Below are positions 16,805 to 27,777 of a stretch of DNA of 64,000 nt, in pieces. Source of the stretch: Janthinobacterium sp. J1-1 (GTDB lineage: Bacteria; Pseudomonadota; Gammaproteobacteria; Burkholderiales; Burkholderiaceae_D); assembly GCF_030944405.1 (NCBI RefSeq), contig NZ_CP132339.1, positions 3,286,001-3,350,000 of the forward strand, given 5' to 3'. The notes below the pieces were generated by a model that saw only the letters and a program-made list of their open reading frames with translations, was not told the DNA's origin and made no database searches. The position numbers and the translations under genes are program-made. Numbering within the stretch: the stretch's first letter is position 1; each line of letters starts with the position of its first letter.

Positions 16805-17875
16805 ATGACGAACACTCTTCCTGACCAACGCATCACCAGTTTGCTGGGGGTGGCACTGCCCGTGATCCAGGCGCCGATGGTGGCGGCCGCCATGCATGAG
16901 GTCGTCATCGCCGTGGCGCAGGCGGGCGGCCTCGGCTCGCTCGCCTGCGCCGGACTCGACGCGCAGCAGATCCGCGCCGAGATGCAGGCGATTCGCGCCG
17001 CGACCGACAAGCCCGTCAACCTGAACTTCTTTTGCCACGTGCAGCCTGAAGTGGACGCCGCACGCGAAGCGGCCTGGCGCGCGCACCTGGCGCCCTATTA
17101 TGGCGAGCTGGCCATCGATCCGGCGCTGCCCATCCCCACCTCGGTGCGACATCCGTTTGGCGAGGAAATGTGCGCGCTGGTGGAAGAGCTGCGCCCCGGC
17201 GTGGTCAGCTTTCACTTCGGCCTGCCGGCGCCCGCACTGCTGGCGCGGGTCAAGGCGAGCGGCGCGGTGATCCTGTCGTCGGCCACCACCGTGGCGGAAG
17301 CCGTATGGCTGGAGCACCACGGTTGCGACGCCATCATCGCCCAGGGCTGGGAAGCGGGTGGCCACCGCGGCATGTTTTTGACAGACGATATCGATGCGCA
17401 AGTCGGCACCTTCGCCCTGGTGCCGCAGATTGCCGACGCCGTCAGGCTGCCCGTGATCGCGGCCGGCGGCATTGCGGACGCGCGTGGCGTGCGTGCGGCG
17501 CTGGCGCTGGGAGCCTCGGCGGTGCAGGTGGGCACGGCTTATCTGCTGTGTCCGGAAGCGCGCACCTCGGCCATCCATCGCGCCGCGCTGGCGCAGGCGC
17601 GCGACGACCAGACGCGGCTCACCAATGTGTTTACGGGGCGGCCCGCGCGTGGGATCGCCAACCGGCTGGTGACGGAGAGGGGGCCGATGAGTTCGCTGGC
17701 GCCGGCCTTTCCGCTGGCCGGCGGCGCCTCGTTGCTGCTCAAGCAAAAGGCCGAGGCGCAGGGCAATGGCGACTTCAGCCTGCTGTGGTCGGGCCAGGCG
17801 GTGCGTCTGGCGCCCATCTTGCCGGCCGGCGGATTGACCTTGCAACTGGCGGCGGCGGCGGGGTTTATTGCTTAA
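16805..17875 (+). CDS. NAD(P)H-dependent flavin oxidoreductase / nitronate monooxygenase family
   Basis: This 356-residue FMN-binding TIM barrel of the 2-nitropropane dioxygenase family has an N-terminal VIQAPMVAAAMHEVVIAVAQAGGLGSL, a central GWEAGGHRGMF and the phosphate-binding AAGGIADARGVRAALALGASAVQVGTAYL. Members oxidise toxic alkyl nitronates such as propionate-3-nitronate or reduce quinones using NADH. AAAGGA precedes ATG 16805; an in-frame upstream ATG at 16775 overlaps the gap after LysR and has no ribosome site. Confidence 0.85.
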   Translation: MTNTLPDQRITSLLGVALPVIQAPMVAAAMHEVVIAVAQAGGLGSLACAGLDAQQIRAEMQAIRAATDKPVNLNFFCHVQPEVDAAREAAWRAHLAPYYGELAIDPALPIPTSVRHPFGEEMCALVEELRPGVVSFHFGLPAPALLARVKASGAVILSSATTVAEAVWLEHHGCDAIIAQGWEAGGHRGMFLTDDIDAQVGTFALVPQIADAVRLPVIAAGGIADARGVRAALALGASAVQVGTAYLLCPEARTSAIHRAALAQARDDQTRLTNVFTGRPARGIANRLVTERGPMSSLAPAFPLAGGASLLLKQKAEAQGNGDFSLLWSGQAVRLAPILPAGGLTLQLAAAAGFIA

Positions 17876-18053
17876 AAGAAACCATAATTTAATGTGAAGA
17901 AATATTGTCTATCAGTAATCTTGATCTCTTGATGCAGCCCCATCGGTGATTGAGGCGTAAAATACAGTCATATGGCACAAGCATGTTGCTTATATCTTAT
18001 CAATATGAAGCTGCCATGATCTTTTTATTTTACTCACCTCATAGAGGCCTGAT

Positions 18054-21000
18054 ATGGTTCAGATGTCAAGGCGCCAGTTCCTCAGGGTAACTGGCGCGAC
18101 CATTGCCGGCTCCAGCCTCGCCATGCTCGGTTTTGCACCGGGCCAGGCGCTGGCGGAAGTGCGGCAATACAAGCTGTCCCGGACCACCGAGACACGCAAT
18201 ACCTGTCCTTACTGTTCGGTAGGATGCGGGGTCCTGTTGTACGGGCTGGGCGATGGCGCGAAAAACGCCGTCTCCAGCATCATTCACGTGGAAGGCGATG
18301 CCGATCACCCCGTCAATCGCGGCACCTTGTGCCCGAAAGGCGCCAGCCTGATCGACTTCATCCACAGCCCCAATCGCTTGAAAGTGCCCGAGTACCGCGC
18401 ACCGGGTGGCACCGAATGGCAACCGATCTCCTGGGATGTGGCGCTCGACAAGATCGCGCGCCTGATGAAGGATGACCGCGACGCCAACCTGATCGAAAAG
18501 AATGCCGACGGCAAGACCGTCAACCGCTGGCTTTCCACCGGCATGCTGGCCGCGTCCGCCGGCAGCAACGAAGTAGGGTATTTGACCCACAAGACAGTGC
18601 GCAGCATGGGGATGCTGACCTTTGATAATCAGGCGCGTGTATGACACGGACCGACGGTGGCAGGTCTTGCCCCGACGTTTGGCCGTGGCGCGATGACGAA
18701 TCATTGGGTCGATATCAAGAATGCCGATGTGATCCTGGTCATGGGCGGCAATGCAGCAGAAGCACATCCTTGCGGATTCAAATGGGTCACGGAAGCGAAG
18801 GCGCATAACAAGGCCAAGCTGATCGTGGTCGATCCGCGTTTTACCCGTACCGCATCCGTGGCAGATTACTACTGCGCCACGCGTACCGGCACGGACATCG
18901 TCTTCCTCGGCGCGATCATCAACTATCTGCTGACGAACGACAAGATCCAGCATGAGTACGTGCGCAACTACACGGACATGCCGTTTATCGTGCGCGAAGA
19001 CTATGCCTTCGAAGATGGCCTGTTTTCGGGTTTCGACAAGGAAAAAGGCAAGTACACCGACAAGGCCACCTGGGACTACGAAATCGGCGACGATGGTTAC
19101 GCCAAGGTCGACCCGACCCTGGAACACCCGCGCTGCGTCTACCAGATGATGAAGAAGCACTACGCGCGCTACACGACCGAAATGGTCGAACGCACGTGCG
19201 GCGTGTCGCCTGAGAAATTCCACAAAGTGGCGGAAGCACTGGCCTCGACCGCCGTGCCCGGCCGCGCCGGCACCATCCTGTATGCGCTGGGCTGGACCCA
19301 CCATTCGACCGGTGCGCAGACCATCCGCACGGGCGCCATGGTGCAGCTGTTGCTGGGCAATATGGGCATCGCCGGCGGCGGCATGAACGCCTTGCGCGGC
19401 CACTCGAACATCCAGGGCCTGACCGACCTGGGCCTGATGTCGAACCTGCTGCCGGGCTACATGACCCTGCCGAACGAGTCCGAACAAGACTTCGATGGCT
19501 ATATCGCCGCGCGCGCCACCAAGCCGCTGCGGCCGAACCAGCTCAGCTACTGGAGCAATTACCGCAAATTCCACGTCAGCTTTATGAAGACGTGGTGGGG
19601 CGACTTTGCCACGGCGGAAAACAATTACGCCTTCGACTACCTGCCGAAACTCGACAAGCCGTACGACCTGATGCAGGCCATCGAGCTGATGCACCAAGGC
19701 AAGATGACCGGCTATATCTGCCAGGGTTTCAATGTGCTGGCGTCCGCGCCGAACAAGCAGAAGGTCACCGAGGCGCTGTCGAAACTGAAGTTCCTCGTGA
19801 TCATGGACCCGCTGGCGGTGGAAACGGGCGAATTCTGGAAGCCGCACGGCCAGTACCACGAAGTCGATCCGAGCAAGATCATGACCGAGGTGTTCCGCTT
19901 GCCGACCAGCTGCTTCGCCGAAGAGCGCGGTTCGCTGGTCAGCTCCTCGCGCGTGCTGCAGTGGCACTGGCAGGCGGCCGAACCGCCGGGCCAGGCGCGC
20001 AGCGACCTGGAGATCATGTCGGGCCTGTTCCTGCGCATGCGCACCATGTACCAGAAAGAGGGCGGCAAGTTCCCGGACCCTATCGTCAACCTGACGTGGA
20101 ATTATGCGCAGCCGCATAACCCGCAGCCGGAAGAGATCGCTCGTGAATTCAACGGCAAGGCGCTGGCCGACCTGTACGATCCGAAGGACGCCACCAAATT
20201 GTTGGTGAAAAAGGGCGAGCAGCTGGCTTCGTTTGCGCAGCTGCGCGACGATGGCACGACCTCCAGCGGTTGCTGGATTTTCGCCGGCAGCTGGACGCAG
20301 GCGGGCAACCAGATGGGACGGCGCGACAACAGCGACCCGACCGGCATCGGCCAGACTTTGGGCTGGGCCTGGGCGTGGCCGGCCAACCGCCGCGTGCTGT
20401 ACAACCGCGCTTCCTGCGACCTGAAGGGCAAGGCCTTCGACCCGACCCGCAAGTTGATCGAGTGGAACGGCACCAACTGGAGCGGGGCCGATATTCCCGA
20501 CTTCAAGGTCGACGAACCGCCGGAAAACGGCATGGGGCCGTTCATCATGCTGGGCGAGGGCGTGGCGCGTTTCTTTGCGCGCGGCGCCATGGCCGAAGGG
20601 CCGTTCCCCGAACATTACGAGCCGTTTGAAAATCCGCTCGGCTACAACCCGATGCATCCGAAAAACCCGCAGGCGACCAGCAATCCGGCCGCGCGCGTGT
20701 TCGCCGATGACCGGAAAATGTTCGGCACCCATGAGGAATATCCGCATGTGGCGACCAGCTACCGCCTGACCGAGCATTTCCATTACTGGACCAAGCATGC
20801 ACGCCTGAACGCCATTATCCAGCCGCAGCAATTCGTTGAAATCGGCGAAGAGCTGGCGAAAAGCATCGGCGTGGTGGCCGGTGGCGAGGTCCGCGTCAGT
20901 TCCAAGCGCGGCCATATCATCGCCAAGGCCGTCGTCACCAAGCGCATCAAGGCTTTGATGATCGAGGGCAAGCAGGTGCATACCGTTGGTCTGCCGTTGC

Positions 21001-21125
21001 ACTGGGGCTTCACGGGCGTGGCCAAGCCGGGGTATCTGATCAATACCCTGACACCGGGCGTGGGGGATGCGAATTCGCAAACGCCGGAATTCAAGTCCTT
21101 CCTGGTGAAGGTGGAAAAAGCATGA
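18054..21125 (+). CDS. fdnG: formate dehydrogenase (FDH-N/O type) catalytic subunit, selenocysteine-containing
   Basis: The frame runs 1023 residues if the in-frame TGA at 18642-18644 (codon 197) is read as selenocysteine. The junction [23 protein letters not shown] matches the active site of E. coli FdnG/FdoG (Sec196). A SECIS hairpin follows the UGA, and selA, selB and tRNA-Sec lie downstream. The N-terminus has a twin-arginine signal (SRRQFLR, 5-11), then a [4Fe-4S] ligand set, Cys51, Cys54, Cys58 and Cys93. The rest is the molybdopterin-binding DMSO-reductase fold. It oxidises periplasmic formate to CO2. AGAGG six bases before ATG supports the start. Confidence 0.96.
18655..18674 (+). promoter_or_regulatory. 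bacterial SECIS element
   Basis: CGG (18655-18657) pairs with CCG (18672-18674) and GGCA (18659-18662) with TGCC (18668-18671), with one bulged T and an apical loop GGTCT. The loop is identical to that of the E. coli fdnG SECIS, and the stem begins 11 bases after the UGA, as needed for SelB binding. Confidence 0.85.
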
Positions 21126-21138
21126 TGGGAGCTCAATA

Positions 21139-22065
21139 ATGGCACTGCAATCCTTAGATATCCGGCGCCTGTCCGCCACCACCGTTACCCCGCCGCAGGC
21201 GAGGACGCCGGTGACGGGCACGGTCGCCAAGCTGATCGATGTGTCGAAGTGCATCGGCTGCAAGGCTTGCCAGACGGCGTGCATGGAATGGAACGACTTG
21301 CGCGATGAAGTCGGCGAAAACCATGGCACCTACGACAATCCGACCGACCTGACGCCGCAATCGTGGACGGTGATGCGTTTTGCCGAACACGAAAGCAACG
21401 ACGGCAACCTGGAATGGCTGATCCGCAAGGACGGCTGCATGCACTGCGAAGACCCGGGCTGTTTGAAAGCCTGCCCGGCGCCGGGCGCCATCGTGCAGTA
21501 CACCAACGGCATTGTGGATTTCCACCAAGAAAACTGCATCGGCTGCGGCTACTGCGTGGCCGGCTGTCCTTTCGACGTGCCCCGCATTTCGAAAAAGGAC
21601 GACCGCGCCTACAAGTGCACCTTGTGTTCGGACCGCGTGGCCGTCGGCCAGGAACCGGCCTGCGTGAAGACCTGTCCGACCGGCGCCATCGTGTTCGGCA
21701 CCAAGGAGGACATGAAGGTGCATGCGGAAGAGCGCATCGTCGACCTGAAGTCGCGCGGCTTTGAAAACGCCGGCCTGTACGATCCGCTGGGCGTGGGCGG
21801 CACGCATGTGATGTATGTGCTGCACCATGCCGACAAGCCGCGCCTGTACTCCAACCTGCCGGACCGGCCGCGGATCAGTCCGATGGTCGGCTTCTGGAAG
21901 GGCTGGTCCAAGCCGCTGGCGGTGGCCGGCATGGCCGCGACGGCGCTGGCCGGCTTCTTCCACTACACGCGTGTCGGTCCGAACGAGGTGAGCAAAGACG
22001 AAGAGCACGAGGCACTGGAAGAGGCCAACCGCATCCGGGAGGAGGAACAGCATGAGCCACGTTGA
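21139..22065 (+). CDS. fdnH: formate dehydrogenase iron-sulfur (beta) subunit
   Basis: This 308-residue protein has four [4Fe-4S] motifs in the standard FDH-N order: [44 protein letters not shown], and CTLCSDR...[11 protein letters not shown]-terminal membrane helix ([19 protein letters not shown], about 260-280) anchors it to the periplasmic face of the membrane. It carries electrons from the selenoprotein to the cytochrome b subunit. GGGAGC lies before the ATG, 13 bases after the fdnG stop, and the gene overlaps the next by 14 bases. Confidence 0.95.
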   Translation: MALQSLDIRRLSATTVTPPQARTPVTGTVAKLIDVSKCIGCKACQTACMEWNDLRDEVGENHGTYDNPTDLTPQSWTVMRFAEHESNDGNLEWLIRKDGCMHCEDPGCLKACPAPGAIVQYTNGIVDFHQENCIGCGYCVAGCPFDVPRISKKDDRAYKCTLCSDRVAVGQEPACVKTCPTGAIVFGTKEDMKVHAEERIVDLKSRGFENAGLYDPLGVGGTHVMYVLHHADKPRLYSNLPDRPRISPMVGFWKGWSKPLAVAGMAATALAGFFHYTRVGPNEVSKDEEHEALEEANRIREEEQHEPR

Positions 22066-22723
22066 ACATCATGATGACAAGCTTCGCGACAAGGACGGCA
22101 ATCCGCTGATACAGCGCTACAACCCCAATGAGCGCACGAATCACTGGATCACGGCGATTACCTTCGTGATGCTGGCCTTGTCGGGCCTGGCCATGTTCCA
22201 TCCGTCGATGGCGTGGCTGGCGCTGCTGTTCGGCGGCGGGCAATGGACGCGCATCCTGCATCCGTTTGCCGGTCTGGTGATGTTTGTCTCGTTCGCGATC
22301 CTGGTGGTGCGTTTCTGGCACCACAACAAGTTCGAGGACGGCGACAAGCAGTGGCTCAAGCAGATCGATGACGTGCTCAACAACCGCGAAGAAAAGCTGC
22401 CGAAGATCGGCAAGTACAACGCCGGCCAGAAGATCCTGTTCTTCGTGCTGCTGTTCTGCATGTGCGGTCTGCTGCTGTCGGGCATCGTGATCTGGCGCGC
22501 GTATTTCGCGTTCTATTTCCCGATTCCCGTCATCCGCGCCGCTGCCTTGCTGCACTCGGTCTGCGCGTTCGGCATTATCTGCTCGATCATCGTGCATATC
22601 TATGCCGCCCTGTGGGTCAAGGGCTCGATCGGCGCCATGGTGCGCGGCACCGTCACGTATGGCTGGGCGCGCAAGCACCATCCTAAGTGGTTCGAGGCGG
22701 TGATACGCAACGACAAACACTAG
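22052..22723 (+). CDS. fdnI: formate dehydrogenase cytochrome b556 (gamma) subunit
   Basis: This 223-residue protein has four membrane helices. Conserved heme-ligand histidines lie in [44 protein letters not shown] and [22 protein letters not shown]. It passes electrons to the quinone pool and completes the formate dehydrogenase complex. It begins inside the end of the iron-sulfur subunit gene and is followed by a strong intrinsic terminator. Confidence 0.95.
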   Translation: MSHVEHHDDKLRDKDGNPLIQRYNPNERTNHWITAITFVMLALSGLAMFHPSMAWLALLFGGGQWTRILHPFAGLVMFVSFAILVVRFWHHNKFEDGDKQWLKQIDDVLNNREEKLPKIGKYNAGQKILFFVLLFCMCGLLLSGIVIWRAYFAFYFPIPVIRAAALLHSVCAFGIICSIIVHIYAALWVKGSIGAMVRGTVTYGWARKHHPKWFEAVIRNDKH

Positions 22724-22747
22724 GGTTTGCCGCTTTAACCCGAGTGC

Positions 22748-22789
22748 AAGAACTGGGGTCAGTCGCAACGGACTGGCCCCGTTCTTTTT
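22748..22789 (+). terminator. intrinsic terminator after formate dehydrogenase genes
   Basis: GGGGTCAGTC (22755-22764) pairs with GACTGGCCCC (22771-22780) with one G-U pair, and the flanking AAGAAC (22748-22753) pairs with GTTCTT (22781-22786) across a single bulge. A T-rich run follows. The 16-bp stem lies between fdnI and fdhE. Confidence 0.75.
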
Positions 22790-22860
22790 ATCGATTAAAA
22801 TACTTTACGGCATAGCCGCCATTCGCTGGCTCTGCCTTGCTTTTTTTGATGGGAACTCCA

Positions 22861-23907
22861 TTGGTACAACGAATTCTTCAGCCAGGCGAAATCGAAGGCC
22901 TGGACCACAACGCGATTCCGCGCCTGCTGCTGCCGCAGCCCACCAGCCTGTTTACGGCGCGCGCCCTGCGCTTGCGCGAACTGGCGCAGGGAAACATCAA
23001 GGGCATACCGGTCGACGCCGGCATGCAGGGTTACCTGGTGCTGATGGCCGCGCTGGCCGATGCGCAGGCGGCGGTGGTGGCCAAACTGGCGCCCGACGCC
23101 GTGCCGGTGGCCGACGCCGATGCGCTGCGCCGCGCGGTCCAGCACCGCATGCCGGTGCTGCCCGTCAGCGGCGCCCGTCCGCCCGTCTGGCGCACGATCT
23201 TCCATGACCTGTTGACGGAACTGGCCGCCACGGCCGCATTGCAGCCGGCGCTGGCCACGGGCCTGACGCAAGTGCTGGCGCAGCTGCGCGCGCTGGACGA
23301 CGCGGCGCTGGACGCCTGCGCCGATGCCGTGCTCGATGAAAACGGCGACAACCTGAACCCCATGCATGCGCCGTTTGTCGCCGCCGCGCTGCAGATCCTG
23401 TGGTCCAGTTCGGCCAGCCAGCTGCGCGCCGCGCGCGTGCCCGACCTGGAGACGGGCGCGCTGTGCCCCGTCTGCGGTTCGCATCCGGTCGCCAGCGTGA
23501 TCCGCATCGGCGGCCAGTCGCAGGGCTACCGCTATCTGCACTGCGGCATCTGCGAAAGCGAATGGCATATGGTGCGCGTGAAATGCTCGACCTGCGAGCA
23601 GAACGGCAAGATCGCTTACCAGGGCCTGGACGCCAACGACGCGGCGCCATTCGATCCGGTCACGGCCAAGGACGACAAGCTGCCCAACAAGGCGAATGAC
23701 CCGAAAAAAGTGGCGCGCGCGGAAACCTGCGACGACTGCCATACCTACCGCAAGGTCTTCAACCAGGAGCACGATTACAACGTCGAGCCGCTGGCCGACG
23801 ACCTGGCCAGCCTGATGCTGGATCTGCTGGTGGGCGAGGCGGGCTACCAGCGCGCCAGCGGCAATCCGCTGCTGTGGCTCGGAAAAAGCGAGGGCCAGCA
23901 GTCATGA
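22861..23907 (+). CDS. fdhE: formate dehydrogenase accessory protein FdhE
   Basis: This 348-residue cytoplasmic protein has four CxxC pairs in its C-terminal half ([31 protein letters not shown]), as in FdhE, a rubredoxin-like factor needed for assembly or redox handling of respiratory formate dehydrogenases. A TTG start at 22861 is preferred because the family begins VQRILxPGEIE and TGGGAA lies five bases upstream; ATG 22849 and TTG 22837 are in-frame alternatives. The stop overlaps the selA start (ATGA). Confidence 0.92.
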   Translation: MVQRILQPGEIEGLDHNAIPRLLLPQPTSLFTARALRLRELAQGNIKGIPVDAGMQGYLVLMAALADAQAAVVAKLAPDAVPVADADALRRAVQHRMPVLPVSGARPPVWRTIFHDLLTELAATAALQPALATGLTQVLAQLRALDDAALDACADAVLDENGDNLNPMHAPFVAAALQILWSSSASQLRAARVPDLETGALCPVCGSHPVASVIRIGGQSQGYRYLHCGICESEWHMVRVKCSTCEQNGKIAYQGLDANDAAPFDPVTAKDDKLPNKANDPKKVARAETCDDCHTYRKVFNQEHDYNVEPLADDLASLMLDLLVGEAGYQRASGNPLLWLGKSEGQQS

Positions 23908-25313
23908 CGACCGGGCAAACCGTGCGCCTGCCATCGGTCGACCGCATCCTGGGCGACACGGCTTGCCTGGAACTGATTGCGCAATACGGCCGCGTGCAGA
24001 CGCTGGCCGTCGCGCGCGCCGTGCTGGCCGAATTGCGTGCCGCCATGCTGGCTGGCGCAGTCTGCGAAGAGGGGGCGACAATCGCCGCCATTGCCGCGCA
24101 GATGGCCGAACGGCTGCAGGCGCAATCGCGCTCGCAGCTGCGCGCCGTCTTCAACCTGACCGGCACCGTCCTGCACACGAACCTGGGCCGCGCCCTGCTG
24201 CCCGACGCGGCTGTGCAGGCCGTGGTGGAAGCGCTGCAGTGGCCGATGAACCTGGAATTCGACCTGGAGACGGGCAAGCGCGGCGACCGCGACGACCTGG
24301 TCGAGGAACTGCTGCGCGAACTGACGGGCGCCGAAGCGGCCACCATCGTCAACAACAATGCGGCCGCCGTGCTGCTGATGTTGAATACCCTGGCGCAGGG
24401 AAAAGAGGTCATCGTCTCGCGCGGCGAGCTGGTGGAAATCGGCGGCGCCTTCCGCATTCCCGACGTGATGACGCGCGCCGGCGCCGTGCTGCGCGAAGTG
24501 GGCAGCACCAATCGCACCCATCCCCACGATTACGCCAATGGCGTCAATGAAGACACGGCCTTGCTGATGAAGGTCCATTGCAGCAATTACGCGATCACCG
24601 GATTCACCAAAAGCGTGGAGCTCGACGAACTGGTGCCGCTGGCGGCCATGCACGCGCTTCCAACCGCCGTCGACCTGGGCAGCGGCACCCTGGTCGACCT
24701 GGCGCAATATGGCTTGCCGCATGAAACCACGGTGCGCGAAACGATAGAGGCGGGCGCCGACCTGGTCACCTTCAGCGGCGATAAATTGCTCGGTGGCCCG
24801 CAATGCGGCGTGATCGTCGGCCGTGCCGATTTGATCGCGAAGATCAAGCGCAATCCGTTAAAACGCGCGCTGCGCGTGGGGAAACTGACGCTGGCGGCTC
24901 TGGAACCCGTGCTGCAGCTGTACCGCGCGCCCGACCTGCTGGCCGAACGCCTGACCACGCTGCGTTTGCTGACGCGCCCTGCGGCCGCCATGTGCGCCCA
25001 GGCGGACACCCTGCTGCCGTTGCTGCAAGCCGTGCTGGGCTCCGCCTATGTGGTCGCGTCGGAAGCGATGAAAAGCCAGATCGGCAGCGGCGCCTTGCCG
25101 GTCGACCAGTTGCCCAGCTTCGGCCTGGCGATCCGCAGCGCGCCCGGTTCGCGCCTGAGCAATCCCCTGGGCACGCTGGAGCAGCGCCTGCGTGGCCTGC
25201 CTTGCCCCGTAATCGGGCGCATCGCGCAGGACACCCTGTGGCTGGACCTGCGCTGCCTGGAAGCGTCGCATCAGGCGGCATTCGTGGCGCAACTCGGTGA
25301 GCTGAGCGCATGA
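23904..25313 (+). CDS. selA: L-seryl-tRNA(Sec) selenium transferase
   Basis: This 469-residue PLP enzyme converts Ser-tRNA(Sec) to Sec-tRNA(Sec) using selenophosphate. It has the N-terminal LPSVDRILG domain, [17 protein letters not shown], the [13 protein letters not shown] cofactor region and the PLP lysine in [19 protein letters not shown] (about residue 297). The length matches the family (463 in E. coli). It starts inside the fdhE stop and overlaps selB by four bases, so the three genes are translationally coupled. Confidence 0.97.
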   Translation: MTTGQTVRLPSVDRILGDTACLELIAQYGRVQTLAVARAVLAELRAAMLAGAVCEEGATIAAIAAQMAERLQAQSRSQLRAVFNLTGTVLHTNLGRALLPDAAVQAVVEALQWPMNLEFDLETGKRGDRDDLVEELLRELTGAEAATIVNNNAAAVLLMLNTLAQGKEVIVSRGELVEIGGAFRIPDVMTRAGAVLREVGSTNRTHPHDYANGVNEDTALLMKVHCSNYAITGFTKSVELDELVPLAAMHALPTAVDLGSGTLVDLAQYGLPHETTVRETIEAGADLVTFSGDKLLGGPQCGVIVGRADLIAKIKRNPLKRALRVGKLTLAALEPVLQLYRAPDLLAERLTTLRLLTRPAAAMCAQADTLLPLLQAVLGSAYVVASEAMKSQIGSGALPVDQLPSFGLAIRSAPGSRLSNPLGTLEQRLRGLPCPVIGRIAQDTLWLDLRCLEASHQAAFVAQLGELSA

Positions 25314-27265
25314 TCGTCGGCACCGCAGGCCATATCGACCATGGCAAGACCACCCTCACGCGCGCGCTGACGGGGGTGCACACGGATCGCCTGAAGGAAG
25401 AGCAGGCGCGCGGTATCTCGATTGAACTCGGCTACGCCTATCTGCCGCTGGCGGACGGCACGGTGCTGGGCGTGATCGACGTGCCGGGCCACGAAAAATT
25501 CATTCGCACCATGGCCTCTGGTATCACCGGCATCGACTTCGCGCTGCTGGTGGTGGCGGCCGACGATGGCGTGATGCCGCAAACGCGCGAGCACCTGGCG
25601 ATTCTGCAGCTGCTGGGCGTGACGCGCGGCGCCGTGGCACTGACCAAGATCGACCGCGTTGATGCGGCCCGCATCGCGCAGGTGGAGCGTGAGATCACCG
25701 CGCTGCTGGCGGCCACGCCGCTGGCCGGCAGCCCGTTGTTTCCCACTGCCGCCAGCGTTGACAACGATCCCGGCGTGGCGGCGCTGCTGGCGCACCTGGC
25801 GCAGGTGGCGCGCAGCCTGCCGCAGCGCGATGAACGGCGTCTGTTCCGCCTGGGCGTGGATCGCGTGTTTACCTTGTCGGGGCAGGGCACGGTGATTACC
25901 GGCACGGCGCTGGCAGGCACGGCGACAGTGGGCGACACCCTGCAGCTGGCGCCAGCAGGCTTGGAGACGCGCGTGCGCAGCATCCATGCGCAGAACCGCG
26001 CGGCTGACGCCGGCGTGGCGGGCCAGCGCCTGGCGCTGAACCTGGCCGGCATCGGCCGCGACGCCATCGAGCGCGGCAGCTGGATCGTCGCGCCCGAGCT
26101 GGCCCAGTGTTCCGAGCGCATCGACGTGGAACTGAGCCTGCTGCCCGACAGCGGCGTGCACCTGAAAGCCTGGTCGCCGCTGCATGTGCACCTGGGCGCG
26201 GCGCACCAGCTGGCGCGCGCCGTGGTGCTCGATGGCGATACCTTGTCACCCGGCCAGACGGCCCGCGTGCAGCTGGTGTTCGAGGCACCCATGCATGCCG
26301 TGCCCGGCGACCGTTTCGTGGTGCGCAATGCGCAGGCCACGCAGACGGTGGGCGGTGGCATGGTGCTCGACCCGTTCGGGCCCGCGCGCAAGCGGCGCAG
26401 CCCGGCCCGGCTGGCCTGGCTCGACGCGCTGACTGCCTTTGTCGCGCATGGCAACTACGCGTCGCTGCTGGGGCAAAGCCCGCTGGGGCTGAGGGAGTCC
26501 CTGCTGGTGCGGCTGTCGCTGCTGCCTGCCGCCGTGATCGCCCTGCCGGACGACACCCGCCGCATCGCCCTGCGCGGCGGCGACGCCCTGCTGCTGGCGC
26601 CGCAAGCGCTGGCGGCATTGGACGAGCGCGTGCTGGCGGCCCTGGCGACCTTCCATGCGCGCGCCCCCGATGAGGCGGGACCGGAACTGTGGCGCCTGAA
26701 ACGCATCGTCGACGCCGAGATGGAAGACGCCTTGTGGAGTTTCCTGGTCGACGGCTTGCTGGCCGGCGGCGCCGTCATGGCGCGCGGCGCGCACCTGCAC
26801 CTGCCCGATCATAGCGTCGAGCTGACGACGGCAGAGCAGGCCATGGCCGAGCCGATGCTGGCGGCGCTGGAGCAGGGCCGTTTCGAGCCGCCATGGACAC
26901 GCGATTTGTCGCGTACATTCGGCGTGGAAGAAGAGGCAACGCGCAGGCTGTTGCGCAAACTGGCCAAGGCGGGCCAGATCAACCAGGTGGTGCACGACCT
27001 GTTCTATCATCCGGCCGCACTGGCCGAGCTGGCGCTGCTGGTGCGCCAGCTGGCGCAACAGGCGGAAGCGCAAGGAGGCTTGCCGGAAGGGTCAGGATCC
27101 GTGGGCGCCGCCACCTTCCGCGACGCCAGCGGCCTGGGCCGCAAGCGGGCGATCCAGGTCTTGGAATATTTCGACCGGGTCGGTTATACTCGACGGGTTG
27201 GCAATGGGCATCTATTACGCCCGAACGCGCAGTGGTCTTATGCCACCGCTCCAGCCAGCAATTAG
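25310..27265 (+). CDS. selB: selenocysteine-specific elongation factor
   Basis: This 651-residue GTPase delivers Sec-tRNA(Sec) to UGA codons that carry a SECIS. The N-terminal EF-Tu-like part has the G1 motif [14 protein letters not shown]3 DVPGHEKF and G4 TKID, then domains II-III. The C-terminal third (about 400-651) is made of winged-helix modules, the last of which binds the SECIS loop ([26 protein letters not shown]). It overlaps selA by ATGA and ends 12 bases before the tRNA-Sec gene. Confidence 0.97.
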   Translation: MIVGTAGHIDHGKTTLTRALTGVHTDRLKEEQARGISIELGYAYLPLADGTVLGVIDVPGHEKFIRTMASGITGIDFALLVVAADDGVMPQTREHLAILQLLGVTRGAVALTKIDRVDAARIAQVEREITALLAATPLAGSPLFPTAASVDNDPGVAALLAHLAQVARSLPQRDERRLFRLGVDRVFTLSGQGTVITGTALAGTATVGDTLQLAPAGLETRVRSIHAQNRAADAGVAGQRLALNLAGIGRDAIERGSWIVAPELAQCSERIDVELSLLPDSGVHLKAWSPLHVHLGAAHQLARAVVLDGDTLSPGQTARVQLVFEAPMHAVPGDRFVVRNAQATQTVGGGMVLDPFGPARKRRSPARLAWLDALTAFVAHGNYASLLGQSPLGLRESLLVRLSLLPAAVIALPDDTRRIALRGGDALLLAPQALAALDERVLAALATFHARAPDEAGPELWRLKRIVDAEMEDALWSFLVDGLLAGGAVMARGAHLHLPDHSVELTTAEQAMAEPMLAALEQGRFEPPWTRDLSRTFGVEEEATRRLLRKLAKAGQINQVVHDLFYHPAALAELALLVRQLAQQAEAQGGLPEGSGSVGAATFRDASGLGRKRAIQVLEYFDRVGYTRRVGNGHLLRPNAQWSYATAPASN

Positions 27266-27277
27266 TACCAGCACCGC

Positions 27278-27373
27278 GGAAAGCACACTCATCCGGTGAT
27301 GTGGCCGGGCTTCAAACCCGGTGGAGGGCGTCAGACGTTCTCCCGTAGGTTCGACTCCTACTGTTTTCCGCCA
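27278..27373 (+). tRNA. selC: selenocysteine tRNA (anticodon TCA)
   Basis: This 96-base gene has all marks of a bacterial tRNA-Sec. There is an 8-bp acceptor stem (GGAAAGCA with TGTTTTCC, one G-U), discriminator G, and encoded CCA at 27371-27373. The anticodon arm is CCGGG-CTTCAAA-CCCGG with TCA at 27312-27314. It also has a long variable arm (GGAGGGCGTCAGACGTTCTCC) and the T loop GGTTCGACTCC. It closely follows selB, so the whole decoding set except selD is in one place. Confidence 0.96.
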
Positions 27374-27455
27374 TTCATTTGATTCGATCATCGTACACGG
27401 TGCAGTTTGCATCATGCATGGCGTCAGCTTGCGGATGCCACCTGTTGTGCTACTC

Positions 27456-27471
27456 TGTAATGACGTTGTAA
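27456..27471. promoter_or_regulatory. possible antitoxin operator (direct repeat)
   Basis: Two TGTAA repeats 11 bases apart (27456-27460 and 27467-27471) lie just before the antitoxin ribosome site. Ribbon-helix-helix antitoxins bind such one-turn direct repeats to autoregulate. This is only a pattern match. Confidence 0.3.
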
Positions 27472-27489
27472 CACATCAGGAACATGACC

Positions 27490-27777
27490 ATGAGCGAAGC
27501 AACCTTTACTTTCCGGGTCGATGAGAGCCTGAAAGAACAATTCACCACAGCCGCCAAGGGCCGCGACCGTACCGGGGCCCAGCTACTGCGCGACTTCATG
27601 CGTGACTTTGTTCGGCAGCAGCAGGAAGCGGCAGAACACGACGCCTGGTTCCGTCGCCAGGTGCAGGGCGGCCTGGACTCGGCCAATTCCGGAGACCTCA
27701 TCCCGGCTGCCGAGGTTGAAGCCAGGTTCGCTGCCAGGCGCGCCGCCACACGTCGCCGGCTGGGAGCGACCGAGTGA
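27490..27777 (+). CDS. ParD/RHH-type antitoxin
   Basis: This 95-residue protein has an N-terminal ribbon-helix-helix (TFTFRVDESLKEQFTTAAKGRDRTGAQLLRDFMRDFV), followed by an extended charged toxin-binding tail ending RRLGATE. RHH antitoxins bind their own promoter and neutralise a ParE/RelE toxin. AGGA is eight bases before ATG 27490; an in-frame ATG at 27484 is too close to it. The next gene is a toxin of the matching family, overlapping by one base. Confidence 0.85.
   Translation: MSEATFTFRVDESLKEQFTTAAKGRDRTGAQLLRDFMRDFVRQQQEAAEHDAWFRRQVQGGLDSANSGDLIPAAEVEARFAARRAATRRRLGATE

Noticed and set aside
17930..17945. Possible FNR site (TTGATCTCTTGATG) upstream of the formate dehydrogenase
   Set aside because: The second half should be ATCAA; TGATG does not form the inverted repeat.
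18642..18644. TGA as a nonsense mutation splitting the formate dehydrogenase into two genes
   Set aside because: It is at the exact selenocysteine position, followed by a SECIS hairpin, with selA, selB and selC downstream; reading frame and homology continue through it.
18066..21329. A 1087-codon open frame on the minus strand opposite the formate dehydrogenase gene
   Set aside because: It is a mirror of GC-rich codon use in the real gene, has low-complexity His/Arg/Gly-rich composition, no domain pattern and no ribosome site.
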